This document shows positions 8,638 to 17,066 of a stretch of DNA of 17,430 nt, one piece after another. The DNA is from Ectocarpus siliculosus (Eukaryota > Sar > Phaeophyceae > Ectocarpales > Ectocarpaceae). The stretch spans positions 1 through 17,430 of the forward strand of contig FN648903.1 in NCBI GenBank assembly GCA_000310025.1. The letters are read 5' to 3'. The notes under the pieces were generated by a model. It saw nothing but the letters and a program-made list of their open reading frames with translations. It searched no databases and was not told the origin of the DNA. The first letter of the stretch is position 1, and the number at the start of each line of letters is the position of its first letter. Both the position numbers and the translations under genes were made by a program.

Positions 8638-9083
8638 TTCAAGCTCTGCGCTCCGGGTCAGCATTTGGTGCGGCAGTACACTGTCCGAAGTTCATTCAGA
8701 TTTGGTGTTCGAACGGCAACCCCGGCGAAAGCGCGGACAAGGACGGAAAGGTTGCTGGGTTTTCTGTCTGCTTCAACATCCAAGCTGACGACACGCCGAA
8801 AGAGCGTGTTCCCCACCCCTACAACGGGGAGAAGGCTGGACCGTATTTTGCGCCTGATCACCTTCACGACTTTAATCACGGCTCCGACTGCCGCGATAAA
8901 TACGGCCAGCTTAATACTTGCAATCAGTTGGCAGAAGTCAACTGTAACGTACACGAACAAAATCACGCGAAGAAGAAGAAGTTTTTGGGGATGATCAATA
9001 CCATGGGGTTCGACCGGTTTTCCTTCATGGTAACGGTCGTCAATGAGATCGAGAATGAGGCCATCAACCACCGTACTCTACAG
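8638..9083 (+). CDS. Transposase exon 9: C-terminal His/Cys/Glu-rich core
   Basis: The acceptor CATTTGTTGTTCAG (ending 8637) supplies the two bases exon 8 needs. The exon encodes H-C-P-K-F-I-Q-I-W-C, then H-L-H-D-F-N-H-G-S-D-C-R-D-K-Y, and shortly after N-Q-L-A-E-V-N-C-N-V-H-E-Q-N. An H...H..D-C signature followed by an E-x2-N/H-E segment and a Lys-rich helix recalls the end of KDZ and Zisupton catalytic domains, where the last acidic residue is a Glu. I infer that one Glu in this segment is the catalytic one. If the last intron is not used, the frame runs on to a TAG at 9174-9176. Confidence 0.58.
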
Positions 9084-9259
9084 GTGTTGGTCGACTCCGT
9101 ACGTCAACATAGAAGCAGTCGAATAGCTGTTTGTAAGGTGGAGATTTGGTTGACCGGGCGTTGCTGTTGTGAGTAGCCTTTGCAATTGCGGTATGATCAG
9201 TTCGACCGAGCACGACTATTTTTTCTGTAGAATTATGCCCCTTGTTTTCGGAGTCGCAG

Positions 9260-9307
9260 CCGAGGAACCAAAGGCCAAGGAGGAGGTGTGTGCGTAGAAG
9301 TAGGTGA
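9260..9307 (+). CDS. Possible terminal transposase exon (basic tail)
   Basis: The acceptor TTTTCGGAGTCGCAG (ending 9259) follows a T-rich tract, and CAG|GTGTTG (9084) gives a phase-0 donor. The resulting 15-codon exon is strongly basic (P-R-N-Q-R-P-R-R-R then C-V-R-R-S-R) and ends in TGA at 9305-9307. Basic C-terminal tails fit a nuclear DNA-binding protein. It is short, so this is a tentative call. Confidence 0.35.
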   Translation, partial: PRNQRPRRRCVRRSR

Positions 9308-10218
9308 GGGTAGAGACGAGGACCATTCGGATTCGCGTGCGTACAAGTTCGAAAGAGAGGTACCGTTCAGATCATTTGAGTGATTTTTCCGATACCTTGC
9401 CCCAGGCACCCGCAGCGGTGTGGGTAACGTCTGGAAATATCCTTTTCGCAGATTAGCATTTAACTATCGAATGAAAACTTTGCGTCCTCATGGGAAACGA
9501 ACAACAGCGAAGGGATTGCATGAGTGCACCCGATCGACGCTGTCCCAGGACCCGGTAGGAAAAAGTGACATATACCGGCGCAGCATAGGCAAATGGAAGG
9601 AGACCTGGTGGGTCGTATATGGATCTCTTTCCGGTCGCTTCAAGCAAATAGCAAAGTCGGCAGCGCAAATCATCTGATGTAAAACGGATCTTTAGCGCTT
9701 TTTCTTGGCCCTGTTACTTTGCGCGAGCGTACGGCAACAAACAGTAAACAGCCACTTGGCGCAAATGCACAGATTCTAATCACGTGACATGTACTCTCGG
9801 GGCTAGGCCCGTTCTAGGCACGCGAGAAAAACGAAAGATTCTCTTTATAAGTCAACACCTCGTTCACGTCGTCATTGAAAGGCCTTGTTTCGGTGCGTAG
9901 ACGGTGTTCGTGACGGCCCAGGTGCTCCGGGACTGCGCTACTCTCCACCAAATGCGTGCATGGACCCATCAAGCGTGGTGGAACGTCGCTATAGCGGAAG
10001 GTCCTTCAAACAATCCCGAAAAACGCTCACGCGTGCCCTCCCCCCCAGCGTCCGAAATCAGGTAACGCCATTTTGGCCATTACCCACCCCTTCCAAAGCA
10101 CTCACGGCATCGTGTCAGAGACGCACGGCGCACTTGACGTTTTCTCCACAAACAGTTGTGTACCCAAGGACCCCGGAAACCACTTTCTGTAAGAAAAAAC
10201 AAATCGATTGTCACTAGC
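9308..10218. other. Intergenic stretch, no supported gene
   Basis: Open frames here are short and lack motifs. A 67-codon frame from the ATG at 9471 has no recognisable similarity. TTTATAAG at about 9843-9850 could be a TATA-like element but is about 370 bp from the next plausible start. If the upstream cassette is a DNA transposon, its 3' terminal inverted repeat should fall here. I could not match one by eye to the first 770 bp. Confidence 0.35.
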
Positions 10219-10599
10219 ATGGCCTCCTCTAGGGGTCTCGTTAACCCCCGCCCCGCCCGCCCAAAAGCGATTTTTTTCGACCCCGAAGATGGACCGCCCA
10301 ACGGCACGCCGGGTCCTATTGAATGGCCGCTAGACTCGTTCAGGGCACGTATAGAGCTCGGTAACGCAAAAAAACTGAAGCAAAACGATTATTTCTACAC
10401 GTCTTTGCGGTTGGCGCTCTCAACGGCGGCCGCCGGTTTTGGCCGAAACCGAGACACAATAGGATGCCTTCTACGTGAAAGTAAAACGTACTTGGGCGTG
10501 CATCCTGAAACACGATGGCATCGATCGCTGCCCTTCTATATATGCAGAGAGTACGAAAAAAGCCATCGTCTTGGCAGCACAGTCGGGAAACAATCTTAG
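10219..10599 (+). CDS. Hypothetical protein, 126 codons
   Basis: I do not recognise this ORF. The ATG at 10219 has A at -3 and G at +4. The N-terminus is Arg/Pro-rich (R-P-A-R-P-K), followed by F-F-D-P-E-D-G-P-P-N-G, then a mixed amphipathic region with Asn-Asp-Tyr-Phe-Tyr and an Ala-rich helix, and a basic, aromatic C-terminus. The TAG stop at 10597-10599 is followed at once by GTAATC, so it could also be an exon whose end lies elsewhere. Composition is more protein-like than the surrounding frames. It could equally be a fragment of a mobile-element gene. Confidence 0.3.
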   Translation: MASSRGLVNPRPARPKAIFFDPEDGPPNGTPGPIEWPLDSFRARIELGNAKKLKQNDYFYTSLRLALSTAAAGFGRNRDTIGCLLRESKTYLGVHPETRWHRSLPFYICREYEKSHRLGSTVGKQS

Positions 10600-11131
10600 G
10601 TAATCCTCTGGAACGGTCGATCAAGGTAGCCGCGATGGGTGTATAGGCGTTCGTTCGTTGTCTACTAGCAGGAGGTCTACCGAATACGAGATTCTACAAG
10701 GAGAGCGGTATCAGATACATACCAGAACGGTGATAGGGCCATCGGTACCCCTACATCGTGACCCGAAGTTGCCCTTGATCGTGACCAGAACTTGTCGTAC
10801 TACAGTACTATTGGTTGGCAAACACCTACGTACGTACGTACATAACCCAGTTAGTTGGCACCTTTGCTTTGCAGCAATTCTTTCCCACTAAAAATCGGTA
10901 CGTCAGCAGTACTCAATTAATACTTTTCTCCCGTTTGCTCATCTGCATCGCAGCTCCACGCATTGAGACCAAGTTAACATATCTACAAACAACCCAGCAG
11001 CAACCACAGGGTGCACCCCAACTCTTCCCCTGCCTTCTGTTGGCGTGAGAAAGAACAGTGACAAAAATGACTGGTGACAGCAGTAGCACGACTGTGATAC
11101 CGAGAGGAAACGAGTCGCAGAATCAGGCACG

Positions 11132-11190
11132 GTTCACTTGTAGCACCTCTCCGTGCACCGTTCACCTGTAGTACCACCTCTCCGTGCAGT
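11132..11190 (+). repeat. Tandem duplication of a 28/31-bp unit
   Basis: Copy 1 (11132-11159) and copy 2 (11160-11190) share GTTCAC(T/C)TGTAG and CACCTCTCCGTGCA blocks. The second copy carries a 3-bp insertion. The two copies are directly adjacent. Confidence 0.8.
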
Positions 11191-12516
11191 CCCTCATCAT
11201 TTATTTTTCTCGCGGAGCCACGTAGACGGCGGGTAGGGCAGTGCGTCGGCAGCTAGCTTTTACATACATGTAGACTATGAAGCCAGGCAGCTCCAGCCCA
11301 ATATAAATGTGATACAATCTCTAGCTTGTACTGTAGTCCAACAAGGAGTTAAGGCTCACGAGAACAGCACCCCAAGTGCTTCGAGGGAAAAGGAAAACGG
11401 AAAATGAAGGCTGCTAAGCTGAGAGGGCAGACAGACCGGGAGACAGGGTTTATGCAGCGCACTGCTGTGTTCGGAAGAGACCGTTGGGTGATATCGTGGT
11501 AAGAAATAGATGTTAATGTGACTGTTGCAGTGGGTACCAAGACACCACATACTCAAAACCGATTCTCAAAGATTGGATGTACACCACACAAGTACTTGTG
11601 GCGGTGCCTCAAATGGTGGCGTTGGGTGGCGTTGAAACGTTGAAACATCCTCTGCGTCGTGGATGGGTGGAGCTTTTGAAATCGGTCCAGGGTGTGTGGT
11701 ATCTTGTGTCACCCCGTACGTACGCCGTATGCCTTGGAGACCGTCTCACGTTGGTAAATCATGGAGCTGCAATAAGACCACAGGGTACACAAGCTTGCTG
11801 CACTACATCTCTACTTCCGAAGCTGGAGGAACTAAGGCGGAAAGCAAGGCTACAAGTGCACACCCGGAGGCGGGTACGAGCTCGGGTGCATTCTTTCATT
11901 TCTGCGGTCGGGTACAGCTCGCGAGCTGCTGGGCTGGGCTGGCTGGTTGCTGTCTCTTCCTTTTCCGAGCTGAAAGCAGTATAGAATACACACTATGCAT
12001 CTGTAACCTCCTCTACGCTACCTCAACTGCCAACCACCCCAGCTGCTCTTCCCTACAGCAGTACCCAGCGACCTGTACCAAGCAGCAGCACCGCGCTCCG
12101 CTTCACAGCAGCAGTATGTAATATTGTTCTGCTGCCGTTTTGCTCGCTTTTCTTATCCCCGAGGTTCTGTTATAGAACCCCCCCCTGTAATAATACCGAA
12201 AATACCCCCGATCTACTTGTTTGTTTGTTGTTTTTGTTCACATTAAACTCGTGTCAGTTGCTAATCCCAAAATCTATCCAAGACTCGGCCCGTGGTCACA
12301 AAAATGCTAAAGCCATCAGAAGATCTAAAGAACACGCACACTATTAGCAAGAAAAGGGTACACAAGCACGAGGAGGTACACCTACAATCCCTGCAGCACG
12401 TTTGCGTGCTCACAACTGAACTACACGCCCACACACTACAATTCGACTACAGCAGGCGGCATCACCCCCCCTTGTCCCGCACTTCACCAAAATGAATGTT
12501 TGTCGACTACAGCGTA

Positions 12517-12608
12517 CTGCTGTCTGAAGTGCTGTCTGTACAAAATAACACCATGGTGTATGGTGCACAACAAGCTCGGGGCATGCAGCTGCTGTCTGAA
12601 GTGCTGTC
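12517..12608 (+). repeat. Spaced 20-bp direct repeat
   Basis: CTGCTGTCTGAAGTGCTGTC occurs identically at 12517-12536 and 12589-12608, with the starts 72 bp apart. No gene is recognised between them. Confidence 0.85.
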
Positions 12609-12949
12609 AGAATGGTCCCGTGGACATACAATGAAGAAGAACAACCAACCAAAGCCATCATTGCAATTGACAATCGCCCGAATCTATCCAGATCATCTGT
12701 GTTAGACACAGCAGTGTAAACATCGGCACTGACTAGGAATCGTTCCACATTGAAGGGGTCTTCCACGATGCAGGTACACAATTAAGGCACCCGGGTTATC
12801 CGCGCCATCTCTGCCGCGTCTCTCCACAAAACCAGTGACGTCATTACACACACCTAACACCTATATTCAGGAAAAAAAAACGGAAAATAATTGACAACAC
12901 AAGAGATGTTTGTCCGTGCGACACGGTTCGATGCCGTCCGCATGCTCCG

Positions 12950-13005
12950 GTTCCGCTGCTGCTCCGGTGCCGCTGCTCCGGTGCCGCTTCTCCGGTGTCG
13001 CTGTG
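12950..13005 (+). repeat. GC-rich 14-bp minisatellite
   Basis: About three to four degenerate copies of CCGCTGCTCCGGTG, one with an extra CTG and later ones with single-base changes. Boundaries are approximate. Confidence 0.7.
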
Positions 13006-13675
13006 GCCAGTCCTAGCACGACCAAATTCGACCCGCTCCGCTTCGTACACGCTCTCGTTGTTGTCCTTCCCAGTCGGTTCCTCGCTTTCTCCCTCGTTGC
13101 ACTTACGGTTCTTGGTCTGAAAATTCTCGCGCCGAAGGGTCAACCAGCCCAGTCAGCTCGTCACCACCTGTCCCCTCCTCATTTGATGGCAAAACCAGGT
13201 TACTGAGACAGTACAGCTCCCTCTAGCAAGCATAGGGCCGTGTACATAGTGCCCGTCCACCTTTCTGATGGCGTCTGCCTCCGCGCACAAAGATGAGATG
13301 GGCATTGCTGCCTGCACCGACGGCCTCGAGGCCCGCGCATCAACTGCACCTGCCGCACCAGTTCCGACCCAACTCCACCACTACGCACGCCTTGCGGCGG
13401 GTGCGCCGTAGCAAGAAGGTATCGGTCCCTGGAGGATGAGTCTAGCCCTGCTCGCTAGAAAGACCCCCCCCCTCGCTTTGGGTCATGCCTAAGCAAAACC
13501 TTGCCGAGGCAGCGAGGGGAAGAAGGGAGAGCTGCTATCAATGTGTAACCCAGTCTCGTGCAATGGGCCATGCGTCTTGAGGAACCCCTCTCTCAGCGTG
13601 TCTTAATTGTGTTCTACTGGACTTCCTCTGGGACGTCTCACGTGTCCCACGATGTCCCACGTGGGCTCCCAATAA

Positions 13676-14146
13676 TGTAAGTACCCCGCTAGACGTGACA
13701 TGTCTAAGGTCAGATGCTACTCGAGTGGTGAGCTTGGACACTACAAGAAAGAGTGCACGAAGACGGGAGGATCGACCGACAACCTCGGTGGCGACACATC
13801 CACACCCCGTCAGAACGGCGACATGACCGGAAAGAAGAAATTGCGTTCTTTCCACAAAACACACACCCACGACACCTCGGAATGCAAAGCATCAGCGGCT
13901 AGGAAAGGCGCAACGAAGTCTTCTAGGAAACAGCACAGGCAGGGCAAGAGCAACTTCGCCAACGCAGCTGCTGAAGAAGATGAGTCATCAAGCGACAGCG
14001 TCTCAACGAAAGACATCGCTAGGGTGTTCAGGCACATCAGCTTGTCTCTTCAAGCTACTGAGAAGAAGGATTCTACGACATCAGATGACGACAGCGATGA
14101 CATCCCAAAAACCATGGGATTCTCGTTCACAGTCACGGAAGAGTAA
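13676..14146 (+). pseudogene. gag: Copia gag C-terminus with damaged zinc knuckle
   Basis: The frame reads R-D-M-S-K-V-R, then a retroviral-type knuckle C-Y-S-S-G-E-L-G-H-Y-K-K-E-C starting at 13715. The canonical CX2CX4HX4C needs Cys at the fourth position, but AGT (Ser, 13724-13726) is present. A single T-to-A change from TGT explains this. A Lys/Ser-rich linker and an acidic patch follow, then TAA at 14144-14146. The same frame stays open past that stop into the protease, so gag and pol were probably continuous or separated only by this codon. The nucleic-acid-binding function is presumably lost. Confidence 0.72.
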
Positions 14147-14320
14147 GAAGGCCTCTCCACATCGGACCACAACACCGCCCGCTTGCCGATGATGGTGGAC
14201 AGCGGAGCATCCGCTTACTACATCGACGACAAACTGGTTCCAGGGATCAAGGCGATGATGACAGATTATCGTAGACTGGTCCCATCCCGCGTCATAACCA
14301 CGGCAGGCCTGCACAAGCTG
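14147..14320 (+). pseudogene. pol: Copia aspartic protease fragment
   Basis: The frame in line with gag contains M-M-V-D-S-G-A-S-A-Y, the retropepsin active-site motif (Asp 14198-14200), with the hydrophobic residues before it conserved. The protease-like reading then switches one frame at about 14310-14330, where the shifted frame continues as H-G-K-T-H-V-A-R-L-P-I-T and G-I-G-R-R-L-F-S. This is the usual downstream protease to pre-integrase region. The switch indicates a small indel. Confidence 0.7.
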
Positions 14321-14321
14321 C

Positions 14322-14600
14322 GTGGAACAGCTACAGTGTGGCATCACCGACAGCCACGGAAAGACGCATGTCGCGCGTCTACCCATCACGATAGTTCCGG
14401 GGATCGGACGGAGGTTGTTCTCATCCGGAGCTGCCCAGACGAAGGGAATAGAAACCATCGTATCGGATTTTCCTAGACTGGAACGGGAAAACGTTCACTT
14501 TCCTCTGAGGCGAGATGGGTTGATCTTCAAGGTGGATTTATTTGAAGATTCTCCCCAAGATTTCATCAGCTCAGGCACAGTCGGCATTCCCTACTACCAA
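14322..14600 (+). pseudogene. pol: Copia protease to pre-integrase linker, shifted frame
   Basis: The third frame carries the continuation of the protease domain and a charged linker (R-R-D-G-L-I-F-K-V-D-L-F) typical of sequence before the GAG-pre-integrase domain. It gives way to another frame around 14540-14610, where the HHCC zinc-binding part begins. I place the breakpoint only approximately. Confidence 0.6.
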
Positions 14601-15351
14601 CGAGGACACGGACAACTGGCACCGTCGTCTCGGACACCCGAACGAGAACAGCATGAAGACGCTGCGCTCCAAGCCTGACTCGGGTGTTTTGTTCCAAGAA
14701 AATCTTTCCCCTTGCAAGGTTTGCAAGCTTGGGAAAAGTAAGTGCTCAGCTCAAGCATCCAAAGGAGTCAACGGTCATGACAACCTCTCTGTTCGAGTTG
14801 GTCTACACGGATTTGGCTGGACCGTTCAAGCCCCAAGCAAAGGACGGTCCAACTATTTCAGCAAGTTCACGGATCACCACACCAGATGGAAAGCGGTTTA
14901 CCCGATATCTTCCAAGGATCAAGCTATCGACACCTTGACATATTTCATTCAGGATTACGTCATCCCCCTGGGGCTAAGGGTGCAGCGTCTACGCTGCGAC
15001 AAAGGCGGAGAGTACGTGGCTCAGTACTACAGGAGCTACTGCAGGAAAACCGGAATAAAGATGGAATTTGCATCAACAAATGCCCCTCAGCAGATTGGAG
15101 TATCGAAACGTGACGGAAGGACGATAATGAACATGACAAGGTGCATCCTCATCGACACTGGACTTCCGAAGTTCCTGTGGGGAGAAATATGCGAAACGTC
15201 GGTGTTCCTTATTAATCGCTCTCCTCAAAATACGTCAGAGACGAGGATAAGCTACGCACCCCCGCAGACTAGATTGAAGGGAGGTGAGGTACATTCAAAC
15301 ATCAGGGCTCGCCAAAGGACACGCTGGGATGAGGAAGGGTGTACATTGTAG
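14601..15351 (+). pseudogene. pol: Copia integrase with K for catalytic E
   Basis: The zinc-binding part is W-H-R-R-L-G-H-P-N (His at 14620 and 14635) with C-K-V-C (14713 and 14722). The first catalytic Asp, in Y-T-D-L-A-G-P-F (14810-14812), lies in a neighbouring frame, bracketed by two compensating shifts at about 14740-14800 and 14830-14870. The second Asp, in R-C-D-K-G-G-E-Y (14998-15000), is back in the first frame. Thirty-six codons on, in the D(35)E position, AAA (15106-15108) encodes Lys where the family has Glu. A run of N-A-P-Q-Q-I-G-V before it confirms the alignment. The product would be catalytically dead. The frame ends at a TAG near 15349. Confidence 0.8.
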
Positions 15352-15820
15352 GAGCCGCGGGCATACCGGATGCACGACAAGAAACACGCAAGCATCCAAC
15401 ATCATCGCATGTAGAGAGAAAGAGGCAGGAAGAGAGGCACGATTTTTGGAAAGGACAAGACACATGACATACCTTGTCAACACGGTTTAGGTGTCCGCCA
15501 AGGCTTTGTAGCCAGCGTTTTCATCAGGACCATCGCTTTTCTCGCTCGGAGACAAAGAACATCCCCGTCTCAATCTTTAGTTTACCCTCCACCCCCATCC
15601 GCCCCTGGCCTCCACCTCCTGCCCCCTCGTCCGCGAACAAGCACGGCTTGAGGAAGCGCTAAGCGTCGTCCTGACGATCAATCCTCTCGGTGGAGAGGAT
15701 CGGCCCGACGTATTCCAAGCCGAACAGCATGAAGCTCTCCTAGAACCTGAGACACGAAACGAAGAACAAATCGCGTTCCATGTGAATGGCAGTTTGTTTG
15801 ACCTCACGGTTCATACATAA
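15352..15820 (+). pseudogene. Possible decayed copia tail or unrelated open stretch
   Basis: Immediately after the integrase stop, the reading E-P-R-A-Y-R-M-H-D-K-K resembles the short conserved segment after copia integrase (S-R-A-Y-R-x-x-D). Further on, a second frame is open from 15581 to a TAA at 15818-15820 (80 codons) with a helical, charged composition (R-L-E-E-A-L-S-V-V-L) and no known motif. I cannot tell whether the latter belongs to the element. Confidence 0.35.
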
Positions 15821-16200
15821 TTTAATAGCTTGCGACAAACCACCAGCGCGTCGACTGCCTAGGAGCAACGACAGGGCACACTGAAAATGTGAGAGAATGG
15901 TTTAACACGCTGTAAACGCGTCAGGAACAAAACAAACGAAAGTGTTGGACGTTCAGTACAGCTTGCACGTCCAATAAGCGCTTATCGGCCTGACAATTTG
16001 CCGACAGTACACCAGGGAGACAGGGTTAGAAGAGTAAGCTAAAAACAACAAAACCCTCAGCCCCAATGCCGTCGGTGTAGGTTTCGTCATGAATGTCGTC
16101 CTGCATGAAAAAGGGACACAGCAGCGTTGAGCGACACATCGGATCGGTGGCGAAAATTGAAAATTGTTCAGATTTAATTTATGTCAATCTCTCGGCTTTG
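15821..16200. other. Non-coding stretch before the palindromic array
   Basis: No gene seen. It contains a hairpin and a 12-bp palindrome, listed separately, and is otherwise ordinary AT/GC-mixed sequence. Confidence 0.4.
15945..15985. repeat. Hairpin followed by a 12-bp palindrome
   Basis: TTGGACGT (15945-15952) and ACGTCCAA (15967-15974) form a perfect 8-bp stem with a 14-nt loop. Its last base overlaps ATAAGCGCTTAT (15974-15985), a perfect 12-bp palindrome. Confidence 0.75.
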
Positions 16201-16272
16201 ATGAACGTCCATGGAACATTTCATGGACGTCCATGGTCTTTCATGAAATATTTCATGAACGTCCATGGATAT
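16201..16272. repeat. Palindrome-rich CATGGA/TTCATGAA array, left part
   Basis: Overlapping perfect palindromes such as CATGGACGTCCATG, TTTCATGAAA and GAAATATTTC recur at about 10-14 bp spacing. The same motifs resume after the SINE at 16598, indicating that one array was interrupted. Confidence 0.85.
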
Positions 16273-16597
16273 ATAACCGGTCGCCCCGGTGGTCTAGTTG
16301 GTATCCGCGAAACCTTCTAGAGGTCAGGTCAGGGGTTCGAATCCCGGCGTAAGCGAGCTTTTCTTGCAAAGTGAGTTTTTCTCTCGCTTCCGCTCCTGGT
16401 CTAGTGAATAGCGCTAGTTCGTGTGTACACAGAGGGAAGAGAGTGCTGAACTCTTCTCGCATTAAAAATCGAAGGCAAAGTACCGCAGGAGGGGAGGGTA
16501 GAGAGAAGCTCTTCTGTGTGACCACGGGTTGGACGGAGCAAACGGAACTAGTGTTGTGAGCGCTGATTTGAAGTGAAGATTAAAAAAAAAAAAAAAA
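16273..16597 (+). mobile_element. tRNA-derived SINE with poly(A) tail
   Basis: The head contains a pol III box A, TGGTCTAGTTGG (16290-16301), and a perfect box B, GGTTCGAATCC (16334-16344), 32 nt apart as in tRNA genes. The acceptor and outer T-stem bases do not pair, so it is tRNA-like but not a tRNA gene. A tRNA-unrelated body of about 230 bp follows and ends in 16 A residues (16582-16597). It sits inside the palindromic array, and ATGGATAT (16265-16272) and ATGGATGT (16597-16604) flank it as a possible imperfect target-site duplication. Such elements are mobilised by LINE machinery in trans. Exact 5' end is uncertain by a few bases. Confidence 0.72.
16290..16344 (+). promoter_or_regulatory. 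RNA polymerase III internal promoter (boxes A and B)
   Basis: Box A at 16290-16301 fits TRGYNNARNNGG at every fixed position. Box B at 16334-16344 fits GGTTCGANNCC exactly. Together they would recruit TFIIIC to transcribe the SINE. Confidence 0.75.
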
Positions 16598-16742
16598 TGG
16601 ATGTTCATGAAATATCTCATAAAAGCCCATGGACGTCCATGAAATGTTTCATGAACGTTCAGTTTCAGTTCATGAAATGTTCCACGAAAGCCCAAAACCA
16701 TCCATGAAATGTTCCATGAACGGCCATGAAATTTTCCATGCA
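16598..16742. repeat. Palindrome-rich array, right part
   Basis: Continuation of the CATGAA/CCATGGA array after the SINE tail: repeated CATGAAATGTT(T/C)CATGAACG-type units with scattered substitutions. It decays toward 16742. Confidence 0.85.
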
Positions 16743-16806
16743 TACCACGACTTAAGAGAATTCGTGCAGTAGATTGTTAAGGAGTGTGGCTGCTAGCATG
16801 AAAGGT

Positions 16807-16829
16807 ACATCCTATTTTTCATAGGATGT
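16807..16829. repeat. Perfect 9-bp-stem hairpin
   Basis: ACATCCTAT (16807-16815), loop TTTTC, ATAGGATGT (16821-16829). No gene end nearby suggests a terminator role. Confidence 0.85.
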
Positions 16830-16895
16830 GGAATGGTCGGGAGGTATTCCTTCTTATACCCCCCCCTCATAATTTTCTACTCTGTGTGCCCCCTG

Positions 16896-16922
16896 AGATG
16901 AAGTTGGATCCCGACTTCATCT
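16896..16922. repeat. Perfect 9-bp-stem hairpin
   Basis: AGATGAAGT (16896-16904), 9-nt loop, ACTTCATCT (16914-16922). Confidence 0.85.
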
Positions 16923-17066
16923 TAGATCCTTGCTGATCGTCTCTCACCAATAACAAGCAACTCTCCCATCTCTACGTGGCCGTGGACAAGAGTGTCAACG
17001 ACGGAACCTTCATCTACCGCTAGGAGCAAGCTACCGTCTACAGCTTAACTCCTTGTAAATTGTGTA

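Larger units (their letters stand above)
2825..9307 (+). pseudogene. Multi-exon SWIM/Cys-rich transposase gene, KDZ-like, with exon 1 lesions
   Basis: This is a split gene rebuilt from GT-AG signals and codon phase. Proposed exons are about 2825-3924, 4259-4525, 4891-5317, 5763-6173, 6512-6764, 6932-7045, 7490-8199, 8336-8483, 8638-9083 and 9260-9307. Every junction from exon 1 to exon 10 keeps frame, which is hard to obtain by chance over nine introns of 136-445 bp. The product, roughly 1,300 residues, has Gly-rich linkers, two Cys clusters, a SWIM-like finger, a CxxC/CxxC pair and a C-terminal D/H/C/E-rich region. This order resembles KDZ (Kyakuja-Dileera-Zisupton) transposases, which pair Cys-cluster and SWIM-type fingers with an RNase-H-fold nuclease. 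I cannot assign all catalytic residues, so the family is inference. Exon 1 has an in-frame TAG (3467) and a frame change near an eight-G run (3026-3033), so this copy is probably inactive. The start codon is unresolved: ATG 2825 lies in frame but is followed by a TAG at 2924-2926. Confidence 0.55.
10600..13675. other. Gene-poor stretch with short repeats
   Basis: About 3 kb without a gene I can support. Open frames at 11577-11984 and 11663-12121 begin with ATG but overlap in different frames and have no motif. The minus-strand frame at 12410-12781 has a protein-like first third but no ATG. Contents I can point to are the repeats listed separately and an ACGT run (10828-10842). Confidence 0.4.
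13676..15490 (+). mobile_element. Degenerate Ty1/copia retrotransposon fragment
   Basis: Plus-strand remains of a copia-type gag-pol occur in family order: zinc knuckle, aspartic protease, GAG-pre-integrase HHCC, integrase core. The order protease then integrase before any reverse transcriptase is diagnostic of Ty1/copia. The reading frame changes at least four times, there is an in-frame TAA, and two key residues are substituted. The N-terminal part of gag is missing 5' of about 13676. No reverse transcriptase or RNase H motif (such as a YVDD box) and no LTR pair were found, so the copy is truncated at both ends. Confidence 0.8.

Noticed and set aside
1-10100. Terminal inverted repeats bounding the OTU/transposase cassette.
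   Set aside because: Comparison by eye of the 5' flank with the reverse complement of 9308-10100 showed no convincing match. An alignment would be needed to exclude short TIRs.
11577-12121. Overlapping plus-strand ORFs starting with ATG.
   Set aside because: They overlap in different frames, lack motifs and have composition like the surrounding non-coding DNA.
12410-12781. Minus-strand ORF with E-D-P-F-N-V-E-R, reminiscent of poly(A) polymerase-type nucleotidyltransferases.
   Set aside because: The similarity is one short motif, there is no ATG, and the rest is not protein-like.
3467-14146. Reassigned UAR=Gln genetic code, suggested by TAG in poly-Gln and TAA in copia.
   Set aside because: All other exons of the transposase encode Gln only with CAA or CAG and contain no in-frame TAA or TAG. 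A recoded genome should use them often. Local mutations are simpler.
13500-16000. LTR pair and primer-binding site for the copia element.
   Set aside because: I found no direct repeat with TG...CA ends flanking the fragment and no initiator-tRNA-complementary site.
16283-16353. Functional tRNA gene (box A, box B and an anticodon-like loop).
   Set aside because: The acceptor stem and outer T-stem do not pair, and the unit continues into a SINE body with poly(A). It is a tRNA-derived head only.
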